A DNA stretch of 64,000 nucleotides. Origin: an uncultured Flavobacterium sp. Its GTDB lineage: Bacteria > Bacteroidota > Bacteroidia > Flavobacteriales > Flavobacteriaceae. The notes beneath the pieces were generated by a model that was not told the DNA's origin, made no database searches, and was given only the letters and a program-made list of their open reading frames with translations. This document shows, piece by piece, positions 40,934 through 49,810 of the stretch. Where the stretch lies: contig NZ_CAMLDD010000029.1 of NCBI RefSeq assembly GCF_946478785.1, positions 5,595-69,594 of the forward strand. Reading direction: 5' to 3'. The number at the start of each line of letters is the position of its first letter. The stretch's first letter is position 1. A program made the position numbers and the translations under genes.

Positions 40934-41986
40934 ATGAGAAGATTACCCATATATTTTCTAATCGATATTTCGGAGTCAATGGTTGGCGAACCAATTCAGC
41001 AGGTTGAAGAAGGACTGGCTACCATAATTCAGGCTTTAAAAACTGACCCGCATGCACTTGAAACGGTTTTTGTTTCAATTATTGTATTTGCAGGTCAGCC
41101 TAAAACATTGGTTCCTCTTCAGGAAATCGTGAGCTTTTACCCGCCAAAATTTCCAATTGGCAGTGGTACATCTTTGAGCAAAGGTTTAGGACATTTAATG
41201 TATGAATTAAGAACTAATATCGTTAAGACAACATATGAGGTAAAAGGCGATTGGAAACCTATTGTTTTTTTATTTACTGATGGAGTTCCAACGGACGATA
41301 GTAAAATAGCAATAAACGAATGGAAACAAAACTGGCAAAGAACAGCCAATTTAATTGCGATTTCTTTCGGAAACGAAACAGATACAAGATTATTAGGGGA
41401 GCTTACAGAGAATGTACTTCATTTTAAAAACACAAACGTACAGTCGTACAAAGAGTTTTTTAAATGGGTAACAGATTCTATTAAAACCAGTAGTATAAGT
41501 GTGGAAAATAATTCGAGTGGTTTTGAACTGGCAAAATTAGACGGAGAAACACTTTCGAAAATAGATTTAACCAAAGAGGAAACAAATCGCCAGTATGTCG
41601 ATGATAATTTTGTGGTTTTAAACGGCAAATGCCAAAATACTAAAAGGCCGTATTTAATGAAATATCGCAAAACTATTGCGGAGTCTATTTATGCCGGAAT
41701 CGAATTATCCTCTAAAAATTACAAATTGGTTGGTGCCTATCAGGTTGATAATTCCTATTTTGAATTGGCAGATTCTGGTAATTTCAGTAATAAAGTAAAT
41801 ACAGATGAACTTATCGGTGGGCCAACCTGTCCGTGTTGCGGTAATCAAATTGCTTTTGCCGTTTGTGTCTGCGGAAAAATACATTGTATTGGTGATGAAG
41901 ATGTTAGTGCCTGTCCGTGGTGCAATAATCAAGGAAGTTATGGCAGCGGTGGAGGAGGATTTGATGTAAACAGAACACAGGGATAA
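40934..41986 (+). CDS. vWA domain protein with TerY-C zinc ribbon (TerY 3)
   Basis: A 350-residue TerY-C protein. The vWA domain (residues 1-195) has an altered but usable MIDAS: DISES at 11-15, SGTSLSKGL, FTDGVPTDD. A linker and a beta-rich middle follow. The TerY-C metal-binding region is at 295-330: cysteines at about 299, 301, 302, 311, 313, 318, 327 and 330 (TCPCCGN, CVCGKIHC, CPWC). A Gly-rich tail ends it. This is the TerY form that family knowledge places directly with PP2C and a kinase, as here (3-base gap to the PP2C gene). Confidence 0.92.
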   Translation: MRRLPIYFLIDISESMVGEPIQQVEEGLATIIQALKTDPHALETVFVSIIVFAGQPKTLVPLQEIVSFYPPKFPIGSGTSLSKGLGHLMYELRTNIVKTTYEVKGDWKPIVFLFTDGVPTDDSKIAINEWKQNWQRTANLIAISFGNETDTRLLGELTENVLHFKNTNVQSYKEFFKWVTDSIKTSSISVENNSSGFELAKLDGETLSKIDLTKEETNRQYVDDNFVVLNGKCQNTKRPYLMKYRKTIAESIYAGIELSSKNYKLVGAYQVDNSYFELADSGNFSNKVNTDELIGGPTCPCCGNQIAFAVCVCGKIHCIGDEDVSACPWCNNQGSYGSGGGGFDVNRTQG

Positions 41987-41989
41987 TTT

Positions 41990-43399
41990 ATGGAAGAGAC
42001 TAAAAGATATCTTCAATCTTTTTTATCCCAGCATAAAATAGACATTCCTTTAGGTAAAGCAGCTCTTTTTGATGAGTTTATTGCCAATGAAAAAAATGTC
42101 AATGCAGTAAAAATAATTCAGGAACACCAAAAAATGATTATGCAGAATTGGATATTGAAAAATAGAATTGATGATATTTTAGTACAAACGGTATCCATAC
42201 CAAATGGCACGGTAAATAAAAAATATCAGGCAAAAATTGATTTCAATACTTTGGGTTGGAATGATTTTATTTCCTTTGAAATTAAGGGTTTAGAAAACAC
42301 CGGACTCGAGTTTAATGAAACCGAAGAATTACTTTCGGGAATTCCTCAAATAAGCGGTGATTTAAGAATAAGCATATTATTTAAAGTTGATGGCGAATCG
42401 GAAGATTCGGTTTTAAATGAAAAAACACTAATACTTATCATAAATCCAGATCCAAAATCCTTGTGGAAAAATCTTGAAAGCGATAAAAATGACCCTTTCT
42501 GGAAACCGGATAATGAAGCCGTTGTCGATAAGTTTTTAGACAAAAATTTAGTAGTATCTTCAAAAAGAGGAAGAAGTCATGCCAATGTAGGCTCTTTTCG
42601 GGAAGATGAATTTGGGTATAAAAATCTTGAAAAAAGTGGCTGGAGTATTTTAGCAGTTTCAGATGGTGCAGGTTCTGCAAAATTATCAAGAAAGGGCTCA
42701 AAAATAGCTTGTGAATCTGTTATTCAATATTTTCAAGAAAATTTAAACCCGGATAATTTAAAAGAATTCGATGATGTTTTAGCCGATCATCATACTAAAA
42801 TAAGTCACGAAACATCAAAAAAAATAAGTCATTTTGTTTATCAGAATCTTTCAAAAGCTGCCCATTTTGCACATCAAAAAATAGAAGAATTTGCGATAAA
42901 AAGCGAAATTGAGCTAAAGAATTTTCATGCTACTTTAATTTTTGCTTTGGTTAAAAAGTATGATTTTGGATATGCCATTCTAACTTTCGGAATTGGCGAT
43001 TGCCCAATCGGATTATTAAATAAAGACCTCACAGAAATCAAATTAATGAATTGGCTTGATGTTGGTGATTATGGTGGCGGAACACGTTTCATTACCATGC
43101 CTGAAATCTTTCAAAGTGATAAATTTTCAACACGATTTGGTTTTAAACTGGTTGATGATTTCTCTTATTTAATGCTGATGACAGATGGAATTTATGACCC
43201 TAAATTTGTAGTGGAAGCCAATTTGGAGAAAATTGAAAGCTGGAAAGAATTTATTGATGATTTAAAAGGGAAAAATGAAGACGGAATCAAAGTAGATTTT
43301 GATAAAAACAATCCCGATATTGCAGAGCAGCTTTCCACCTGGATGGATTTTTGGAGTCCGGGAAATCATGATGACAGAACCCTTGCCATAATTTATTAA
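41990..43399 (+). CDS. PP2C-family Ser/Thr phosphatase with N-terminal Ig-like domain
   Basis: A 469-residue protein. The C-terminal PP2C domain (about 192-469) has the metal-binding motifs VSDGAGS (223-229), GIGD, MTDGIYD and the final NHDDRTLAI. It therefore should dephosphorylate Ser/Thr using Mn/Mg. Residues about 65-152 look like an Ig-like sandwich (YQAKIDFNTLGWNDFISF, LEFNETEELLSGIPQISGD), related to putative-Ig (He-PIG) repeats; this is unusual for a cytosolic phosphatase. No signal peptide is present. It forms the TerY-P triad with TerY-C and the kinase 2 bases downstream. Confidence 0.9.
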   Translation: MEETKRYLQSFLSQHKIDIPLGKAALFDEFIANEKNVNAVKIIQEHQKMIMQNWILKNRIDDILVQTVSIPNGTVNKKYQAKIDFNTLGWNDFISFEIKGLENTGLEFNETEELLSGIPQISGDLRISILFKVDGESEDSVLNEKTLILIINPDPKSLWKNLESDKNDPFWKPDNEAVVDKFLDKNLVVSSKRGRSHANVGSFREDEFGYKNLEKSGWSILAVSDGAGSAKLSRKGSKIACESVIQYFQENLNPDNLKEFDDVLADHHTKISHETSKKISHFVYQNLSKAAHFAHQKIEEFAIKSEIELKNFHATLIFALVKKYDFGYAILTFGIGDCPIGLLNKDLTEIKLMNWLDVGDYGGGTRFITMPEIFQSDKFSTRFGFKLVDDFSYLMLMTDGIYDPKFVVEANLEKIESWKEFIDDLKGKNEDGIKVDFDKNNPDIAEQLSTWMDFWSPGNHDDRTLAIIY

Positions 43400-43401
43400 G
43401 T

Positions 43402-44913
43402 ATGAGTACGATTACAGTAAAATCAATTAATGATGCAGCAAAGACTTATCAATTTGTTGATAATGGCGAGCCTATGCGCGGTGGTGTAAAGGATGTTTAT
43501 TTTAGTCCAGACAGAAAATATGTTGTTGCTATATTTAGGGACAAATTAGATTTTAATCAAAAAGAAAGGCTTCAAAGAATTACTAATAAATATTTAACTC
43601 AGATTCAAAATGGCGATGCCGGAGATTATTATTTGAATGAAGTCTACAGATGGCCAACTGACGTTATTGAACATAGAGGATTAACCGGAATTATTGTCCC
43701 TATTTACGATTCTAAGTTTTTCTTTAAAAAAGGATATGAAACCAGTGATTTAATTCAGGGAAAAGAAAAAAACGGAAAATGGTTTGCCGGATCAAAGTTT
43801 AGAAATCCACATTTTCCTCTTCGTGTTGCCAAATCAGAATTGGGTGATTGGCTGAGTTATTTTCAGGTGTGTGTTAATTTGACTCGCGGTGTTAAAAAAA
43901 TGCACGCAATGGGATTAGCACATTCTGACTTGTCATATAATAACGTTTTGATTGATCCAATCAATAAATCAGCCTGTATGATAGATTTGGACGGATTGGT
44001 TGTTCCGGGATTATTTCCGGCAGAAGTTATAGGTACGGCAGAATTTATTGCTCCTGAAGTACTTTCGACGAAACATTTAAACAAAACAGATCCAAATAGA
44101 AAATTACCAAGCAGATTAACAGATTTGCACGCCTTGCCAGTATTGATATACATGTTTTTACTCCACAGACATCCGTTAAAAGGAGGGAAAGTACACGACT
44201 TAGATACTGAAAAAGATGACTTGCTGTCTATGGGTGAAAAAGCAATGTTTATAGAACATCCAACAGACCCAATGAACCGGCCAAAACTCAATCAGGTTTC
44301 AAAATGGGATTTACCTTGGGCGGATATTACAAAATTACCTTATACCATCACAGGACCATATCTAAAAACCTTATTCGATAAAGTTTTTATAGAGGGATTA
44401 CATAATCCGATGCAAAGACCGAATGCAGAGGAATGGGAAATCGCCTTATTGAAAACAACTGATTTAATGCAGAAATGCCATAACGTTTCATGTGAACAAA
44501 AATGGTACGTTTTTGATAATACCAATACGCCAAAATGCCCGTTTTGCAATACCGCTCACAAAGGAACATTGCCGGTTTTAGATTTGTATTATCAGTTTCA
44601 GGAGACTGTTTGGAAACCCGAAAATCATAGGTTAATGGTTTATAACGATCAATACTTGTTTCAATGGCATGTTAATCGTAATATTGCCCGAAATGAAAAG
44701 CTGAAAGCAGAACAAAAGGTGCCAGTGGGATATTTTACTTTTCATAATGATAAGTGGGTATTTGTTAATCAAAAACTAACATCATTAAAGGATATTACAG
44801 AAGACAAAGAAATACCTATTGGATCAATGCTGGAGATTACGGATGGCAAAAAAATATTGCTGTCAAAAGAAGAAGGCGGGAGAGTTATAGTAGTTACAAT
44901 GGCTAATCAATAA
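43402..44913 (+). CDS. protein kinase with zinc ribbon (TerY-P triad kinase)
   Basis: A 503-residue Ser/Thr-kinase-like protein. The catalytic loop is HSDLSYNNVLI (174-184), in which Arg of HRD is replaced by Ser; the metal motif is IDLDG in place of DFG; GTAEFIAPEV gives the APE motif; VVAIFRDK is the probable ATP-lysine strand. A zinc ribbon follows at about 359-382 (CHNVSC, then CPFC). A C-terminal beta-rich domain (about 395-503; NDKWVFVNQKLTSL) is possibly FHA-like. Family knowledge: TerY, PP2C and such a kinase form a predicted phosphorylation triad. It sits 30 bases before terC. Confidence 0.9.
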   Translation: MSTITVKSINDAAKTYQFVDNGEPMRGGVKDVYFSPDRKYVVAIFRDKLDFNQKERLQRITNKYLTQIQNGDAGDYYLNEVYRWPTDVIEHRGLTGIIVPIYDSKFFFKKGYETSDLIQGKEKNGKWFAGSKFRNPHFPLRVAKSELGDWLSYFQVCVNLTRGVKKMHAMGLAHSDLSYNNVLIDPINKSACMIDLDGLVVPGLFPAEVIGTAEFIAPEVLSTKHLNKTDPNRKLPSRLTDLHALPVLIYMFLLHRHPLKGGKVHDLDTEKDDLLSMGEKAMFIEHPTDPMNRPKLNQVSKWDLPWADITKLPYTITGPYLKTLFDKVFIEGLHNPMQRPNAEEWEIALLKTTDLMQKCHNVSCEQKWYVFDNTNTPKCPFCNTAHKGTLPVLDLYYQFQETVWKPENHRLMVYNDQYLFQWHVNRNIARNEKLKAEQKVPVGYFTFHNDKWVFVNQKLTSLKDITEDKEIPIGSMLEITDGKKILLSKEEGGRVIVVTMANQ

Positions 44914-44943
44914 ATTTAAAATCTAACTTAATTAATATTTAAA

Positions 44944-45942
44944 ATGAATCAACACCCTATTTTTTCAGAACATCCAGGACTTATAATAGTATTTGCAGTC
45001 GCAGTTGTGATCATGCTATTGCTGGATTTGGGAATTTTCAACAAGAAAAGTCATGTCGTAACGAATAAAGAAGCCATAACATGGTCATTAGTCTGGATTA
45101 GTTTAGCCATGATTTTTAGTGGTTTAATTTATCACTTCGCCGGAGCAACTAAGTTTTATGAGTTTCAGTCGGCTTACTGGATTGAAAAAGCACTTTCTGT
45201 AGATAATCTATTTGTTTTTATATTAGTTTTTAAGTTTTTTGATGTACAAAACGAGAACAAGCACAAAGTTTTATTCTGGGGGATTATCGGTGCCCTTGTT
45301 TTAAGAGCAATTTTTATATTCTCGGGAGCTTTCTTAATTGAACTTACCTACCTAAACAAACTTTTAAGCCTTGCTGGTTTAGAAGGATTTAAATATGATA
45401 TCAATCTAATTATGACTGCTTTCGGATTGTTTCTGGTATATGCTGGAATCAAATCATGGTCTGCAGGAGATGAAGACGATGATGAAGATTACAACGATAC
45501 AAGAGGAGCAAGGTTGATCAGAAAGTTCTTTAGCGTTTCTGATAAATACGATGGAGATAAATTCTTCACTTACGAGAACGGAAAAAAATTAGCAACACCA
45601 CTTTTAGTAGTTGTAGCTGTAATCGAGTTTACTGATTTACTTTTTGCTGTGGATTCTATTCCTGCAATTTTTGCAATATCAAATGACCCATTTATACTTT
45701 ATACATCTAATATTTTTGCAATTTTAGGTTTAAGAGCCTTGTTTTTCTTGTTGGATAATTTTATTCATTTATTCAGCAGGTTACAGTATGGTTTAGCGAT
45801 TATTCTAGCCTTTATTGGTATAAAAATGATTATTGCTCCATTTTATCATATCGAGTCAATTTATTCTTTAATTGTAATTGGAGGTGTTCTTTTGATTTCA
45901 GTAATAGCTTCAGTAATGTTGCCTGAAGCAAAAGAGGCTTAA
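44944..45942 (+). CDS. TerC-family integral membrane protein
   Basis: A 332-residue polytopic inner-membrane protein (about nine helices) of the TerC/Alx family, linked to Mn2+ and other metal homeostasis and to tellurite resistance. The conserved acidic membrane motifs are present: LDLGIF, EKALSVDNLFVF and the later VIEFTDLLFAVDSIPAIFA. An acidic cytosolic loop (GDEDDDEDYND) joins the two halves. It is the last gene of the Ter island and is followed by a perfect hairpin terminator. Confidence 0.95.
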   Translation: MNQHPIFSEHPGLIIVFAVAVVIMLLLDLGIFNKKSHVVTNKEAITWSLVWISLAMIFSGLIYHFAGATKFYEFQSAYWIEKALSVDNLFVFILVFKFFDVQNENKHKVLFWGIIGALVLRAIFIFSGAFLIELTYLNKLLSLAGLEGFKYDINLIMTAFGLFLVYAGIKSWSAGDEDDDEDYNDTRGARLIRKFFSVSDKYDGDKFFTYENGKKLATPLLVVVAVIEFTDLLFAVDSIPAIFAISNDPFILYTSNIFAILGLRALFFLLDNFIHLFSRLQYGLAIILAFIGIKMIIAPFYHIESIYSLIVIGGVLLISVIASVMLPEAKEA

Positions 45943-45991
45943 AACGAACAATATATTTATTGATTTAGATACTTCTAAAATTAAATAAATA

Positions 45992-46027
45992 AAAAGGATT
46001 GAAAATTAATTAATTTTCAATCCTTTT
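45992..46027 (+). terminator. terminator of the Ter island
   Basis: A 36-base perfect palindrome (arms AAAAGGATTGAAAATTAA / TTAATTTTCAATCCTTTT), 50 bases after the terC stop. Confidence 0.85.
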
Positions 46028-46075
46028 GTCGTTTACATGTTTGATAGATTAGTCCATTATCAGGTTATTTATTTA

Positions 46076-46083
46076 TATCTTTG
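46076..46083 (+). promoter_or_regulatory. -7 element of pdxA
   Basis: TATCTTTGC, exact TAnnTTTG(C), 32 bases before the ATG at 46115. Confidence 0.6.
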
Positions 46084-46114
46084 CGCTGAAATTAGTAATA
46101 AATAATTGGAGCTC

Positions 46115-47164
46115 ATGAATAAAAAAGCAGAAAATATAATTGTTGGAATTTCGATTGGAGATTTAAACGGTATTGGAAGCGAAGTTATATTAAAAACATT
46201 CGAAGATTCTCGTATGTTGGAATTATGTACGCCGGTTATTTTTGCAAATGCCAAAATACTCTCTTTCGTTAAAAAAAGCTTTACATCGACAGTTCAATTT
46301 CATGGAATTGATAAGTTAGATCAGGTAATACCTGGAAAACTCAATGTTCTTAATCTTTGGCGAGAAAGTGTTGACATAAATTTAGGGACAAACGATGAAA
46401 AAATAGGAGAGTACGCTATAAAGTCATTTGTTGCTGCTACAAAAGCCCTGAAAGAAGGAGAAATAGACGTTTTAGTAACTGCTCCGATAAATAAATACAA
46501 TATTCAATCAGAAGATTTTAAATTTCCTGGGCATACAGATTATTTAGATCAGGAACTGGAAGGCAATGCATTAATGATGATGGTTCATGATGACTTAAGA
46601 GTTGGTTTACTAACCGATCATGTTCCTTTAAATGAGGTTTCTTCTCATTTAACCGAAGAATTAATTACGAGAAAAATTGAAACAATCAGAAAGTCGTTAA
46701 TTCAGGATTTTAGCATTGTAAAACCGAAAATTGCCGTATTGAGTTTGAATCCACATGCTGGTGATGGAGGAGTAATAGGAAAAGAAGATGATTTGGTTTT
46801 AAAACCAGCGTTAAAGAAAATATTCGAAGCCGGAACTATGGTTTTTGGTCCTTTTCCTGCAGATGGCTTTTTTGGAAGCGGTCAGTATGAAAAATATGAT
46901 GCTGTTGTGGCAACCTATCACGATCAGGGATTGATACCGTTTAAAACATTGTCATTTGGAAAAGGAGTGAATTATTCAGCAGGTCTCAACAGGATCAGAA
47001 CCTCTCCGGATCATGGTACAGCTTATGATATTGCAGGAAAAGATTTGGCAGATTATAATTCTTTTAAGGAAGCAGTTTATCTTGCAATTGATATTTTTCG
47101 TTCACGTAATCAATATGAGGAGATTACTGGAAAACCCCTTAAAATAAAAGAAAAACAGTTATAA
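46115..47164 (+). CDS. pdxA: 4-hydroxythreonine-4-phosphate dehydrogenase
   Basis: A 349-residue enzyme of pyridoxal-phosphate synthesis (DXP-dependent route), oxidising 4-phosphohydroxy-L-threonine with NAD. Motifs seen: GISIGDLNGIGSEV at the N-terminus, TAPINKYNI, PGHTDYLDQE (metal His), LLTDHVPLNEV, SLNPHAGDGG, ATYHDQGLIPFK, and GLNRIRTSPDHGTAYDIAG. Start ATG 46115 is preferred to the TTG at 46106. It lies downstream of the Ter island terminator with its own promoter. Confidence 0.96.
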   Translation: MNKKAENIIVGISIGDLNGIGSEVILKTFEDSRMLELCTPVIFANAKILSFVKKSFTSTVQFHGIDKLDQVIPGKLNVLNLWRESVDINLGTNDEKIGEYAIKSFVAATKALKEGEIDVLVTAPINKYNIQSEDFKFPGHTDYLDQELEGNALMMMVHDDLRVGLLTDHVPLNEVSSHLTEELITRKIETIRKSLIQDFSIVKPKIAVLSLNPHAGDGGVIGKEDDLVLKPALKKIFEAGTMVFGPFPADGFFGSGQYEKYDAVVATYHDQGLIPFKTLSFGKGVNYSAGLNRIRTSPDHGTAYDIAGKDLADYNSFKEAVYLAIDIFRSRNQYEEITGKPLKIKEKQL

Positions 47165-47207
47165 ACAAAAAAAGGTGAATAAGATTATTAGTTTTATAAT
47201 AATTTTA

Positions 47208-47215
47208 TATCTTTG
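47208..47215 (+). promoter_or_regulatory. -7 element of the yceD-rpmF-fabH-acc cluster
   Basis: TATCTTTGC (TAnnTTTGC), 56 bases before the ATG at 47271. Confidence 0.6.
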
Positions 47216-47270
47216 CACCCCAATTCAGGTATCTGAGTTTTAGGTACTAATTGGACAAATTGATGTTGAA

Positions 47271-47813
47271 ATGAGCAAAACAAAAGAATTTTTAATTCCT
47301 TTCGTGGGATTAAAGCTAGGGAAACACCATTTTGAGTATCAAATAAGTAACAAGTTCTTTGAGAGCTTTGATTATGACGAATTTCAAAATTCAGATATCA
47401 AAGTAAATTTAGTTTTAGAAAAAGGAAGCAACCTGTTAGAGTTGAATTTCAAACATAAAGGAACAGTAAATGTACCTTGTGATTTAACCGGCGAAGATTT
47501 TGATTTGCCTATAAAAGGAAAGATGAAGCTCATCGTTCGTTTTGGGGATGAATTTAATAATGATAATGAAGAGCTGCTGATTTTGCCTCATGGTGAATTT
47601 GAACTAGATGTGTCGCAATATATTTATGAAATGATTGCGCTGTCTGTTCCTTTAAAACGAGTTCATCCAGGTGTAAAAGACGGAAGTTTGCAGACTGAAG
47701 CCTTAACAAAACTGAATGAATTAAAAGTCAAAGAAATTAAAGAAGAGAGTAAACAAGAAGAAGATACTGACCCGCGTTGGGACAAATTAAAAAAACTATT
47801 AACGGATAAATAA
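47271..47813 (+). CDS. YceD/DUF177 family protein
   Basis: A 180-residue protein of the DUF177 (YceD) family, always found next to rpmF. A CDLTGEDFDLPI element and the acidic IYEMIALSVPLKRVHPG block are typical, and the C-terminus (DPRWDKLKKLLTDK) is diagnostic. Known of the family: linked to 23S rRNA accumulation or large-subunit assembly in bacteria and plants. It is followed 9 bases later by rpmF. Confidence 0.93.
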   Translation: MSKTKEFLIPFVGLKLGKHHFEYQISNKFFESFDYDEFQNSDIKVNLVLEKGSNLLELNFKHKGTVNVPCDLTGEDFDLPIKGKMKLIVRFGDEFNNDNEELLILPHGEFELDVSQYIYEMIALSVPLKRVHPGVKDGSLQTEALTKLNELKVKEIKEESKQEEDTDPRWDKLKKLLTDK

Positions 47814-47822
47814 TATAGTAAA

Positions 47823-48017
47823 ATGGCACATCCTAAGAGAAAAATCTCGAAAACAAGAAGAGATAAGAGAAGAACACATTATAAAGCTACTGTAGCTCAA
47901 ATCGCTACATGTCCAATTACCGGAGAGGCACATTTATACCACAGAGCTTACTGGCATGAAGGTAAAATGTATTACAGAGGGCAAGTTGTTATCGATAAAT
48001 CTGAAGCGGTTGCTTAA
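47823..48017 (+). CDS. rpmF: 50S ribosomal protein L32
   Basis: A 64-residue ribosomal protein with the canonical start [20 protein letters not shown]. It lacks the C-terminal zinc-binding cysteine pair (one Cys at TCPITGE), so it is the zinc-free type. A terminator follows at 48041. Confidence 0.97.
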   Translation: MAHPKRKISKTRRDKRRTHYKATVAQIATCPITGEAHLYHRAYWHEGKMYYRGQVVIDKSEAVA

Positions 48018-48040
48018 TACATTTTTGTAAATGATATTAG

Positions 48041-48068
48041 AACTCTCACTATGTGAGAGTTTTTTTTG
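48041..48068 (+). terminator. terminator after rpmF
   Basis: AACTCTCAC / GTGAGAGTT with a 3-base loop then a run of T. It probably partial, since fabH and acc genes follow in the same direction. Confidence 0.75.
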
Positions 48069-48189
48069 TTGGATACAACTTTCTTTTTTAAAGAAATTTA
48101 CGACAATGCGTTTAGATTTTTTTTTGTAATTTTCAAGTCTTTTAAAAATTTTTCAAATAGCAGTATTTGAGAGGAAATAATAGAATATA

Positions 48190-49188
48190 ATGAATACAAT
48201 CACAGCCGCAATTACCGCTGTTGGAGCTTACGTTCCAGACTTTGTACTTTCAAACAAAGTACTAGAAACAATGGTCGATACTAATGATGAATGGATTACT
48301 ACTCGTACCGGGATAAAAGAAAGAAGAATTTTAAAAGATGCTGACAAAGGAACTTCGTTTCTTGCAATAAAAGCAGCACAGGATTTAATAGCAAAAGCCA
48401 ATATTGATCCTTTAGAAATCGATATGATTATTATGGCAACAGCTACAGCAGATATGCCAGTAGCAGCAACGGGAGTATATGTTGCAACAGAAATTGGAGC
48501 TACAAATGCATTTGCTTATGATTTGCAGGCTGCCTGTTCCAGTTTTTTATACGGAATGTCTACAGCCGCAGCTTATATTCAATCAGGAAGATATAAAAAA
48601 GTATTATTAATTGGTGCTGATAAAATGTCATCAATTGTTGATTATACAGACAGAACAACCTGTATTATTTTTGGAGACGGAGCAGGAGCTGTTTTATTCG
48701 AACCAAATTATGAAGGATTAGGTTTGCAGGATGAATATTTAAGAAGCGATGGTGTAGGCCGCGATTTTCTAAAAATTCCTGCCGGAGGTTCTCTTGTACC
48801 AACGACTTTAGAAACGGTACAGCAAAACAGACACAATATTATTCAGGACGGAAAAACTGTTTTTAAATATGCTGTGACCAATATGGCTGATGCAAGTGAG
48901 ACAATTCTGAAAAGAAACAATCTGACTAACGAAGATGTAAATTGGTTAGTGCCGCATCAGGCAAACAAACGTATTATTGACGCTACTGCAAACAGAATGA
49001 ATCTAGAAGATTCAAAAGTATTAATGAATATCGAAAGATATGGTAATACGACTTCGGCAACTCTGCCATTAGTAATTAGCGACTTTGAACATTTATTCAA
49101 AAAAGGAGATAATATTATTTTTGCCGCTTTTGGTGGAGGATTCACTTGGGGATCGATCTATCTGAAATGGGCTTACGATAAGAAATAA
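48190..49188 (+). CDS. fabH: 3-oxoacyl-ACP synthase III
   Basis: A 332-residue ketosynthase that starts fatty-acid synthesis by condensing acetyl-CoA (or branched acyl-CoA) with malonyl-ACP. Catalytic cysteine in DLQAACSSFLYG, histidine in LVPHQANKRI and asparagine in RYGNTTSATLPL are all present. The N-terminal DTNDEWITTRTGIKERR is typical. It is followed 23 bases later by accB. Confidence 0.96.
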   Translation: MNTITAAITAVGAYVPDFVLSNKVLETMVDTNDEWITTRTGIKERRILKDADKGTSFLAIKAAQDLIAKANIDPLEIDMIIMATATADMPVAATGVYVATEIGATNAFAYDLQAACSSFLYGMSTAAAYIQSGRYKKVLLIGADKMSSIVDYTDRTTCIIFGDGAGAVLFEPNYEGLGLQDEYLRSDGVGRDFLKIPAGGSLVPTTLETVQQNRHNIIQDGKTVFKYAVTNMADASETILKRNNLTNEDVNWLVPHQANKRIIDATANRMNLEDSKVLMNIERYGNTTSATLPLVISDFEHLFKKGDNIIFAAFGGGFTWGSIYLKWAYDKK

Positions 49189-49211
49189 ATTAAAACTAAA
49201 AACGAATCATT

Positions 49212-49700
49212 ATGGATTTAAAAGAAATTCAAAACCTAATCAAATTTGTAGCAAATTCGGGAGTTGCAGAGGTAAAGTTGGAAATGGATGATGTAAAAAT
49301 TACCATCAGAACAACTTTAGAAGGAAATGTTACTGAAACTACTTATGTCCAACAATTGCCTGCTCAGGCGCAATTATCACAAGCAGTTGCTCCACAACAA
49401 CAAGCTCCAGCTGTTGTAAATGTAACTAGTGAGGCGTCTGTACCTGCTGAAAATTCTAAATTCATTACTATAAAATCTCCAATTATCGGGACTTTTTACA
49501 GAAAACCATCCCCTGACAAACCAGTTTTTACAGAAGTAGGAAGCACTATTTCAAAAGGAGATGTTCTTTGTGTGATTGAAGCAATGAAATTATTCAACGA
49601 AATCGAATCAGAAGTTTCAGGTAAAATTGTAAAAATTCTTGTTGACGATATGTCTCCTGTAGAATTTGACCAACCTTTATTCTTAGTTGATCCATCATAA
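49212..49700 (+). CDS. accB: biotin carboxyl carrier protein of acetyl-CoA carboxylase
   Basis: A 162-residue BCCP. N-terminal dimerisation part ([21 protein letters not shown]), a Pro/Ala/Gln-rich flexible linker, and a C-terminal biotinyl domain with the biotin lysine in [11 protein letters not shown]. It carries carboxybiotin between AccC and the transferase. Confidence 0.97.
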   Translation: MDLKEIQNLIKFVANSGVAEVKLEMDDVKITIRTTLEGNVTETTYVQQLPAQAQLSQAVAPQQQAPAVVNVTSEASVPAENSKFITIKSPIIGTFYRKPSPDKPVFTEVGSTISKGDVLCVIEAMKLFNEIESEVSGKIVKILVDDMSPVEFDQPLFLVDPS

Positions 49701-49705
49701 ATAAA

Positions 49706-49803
49706 TTTAGATTTTAGATTTTAGATTTTAGAGTGGTTCGCAATAAAAATTTTGTTAATCATCTAAAATTATCTAATTATCAAATTGTCTAATTATCTAA
49801 TTA
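49706..49803. repeat. heptamer tandem repeat and inverted AT-rich tract
   Basis: ATTTTAG repeated three times at 49711-49731 (preceded by TTTAG), then ATCTAAAAT and repeats of ATCTAATT from about 49759. The two parts can pair with each other. They occupy almost the entire gap between accB and accC. Confidence 0.55.
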
Positions 49804-49810
49804 AAGTAAG

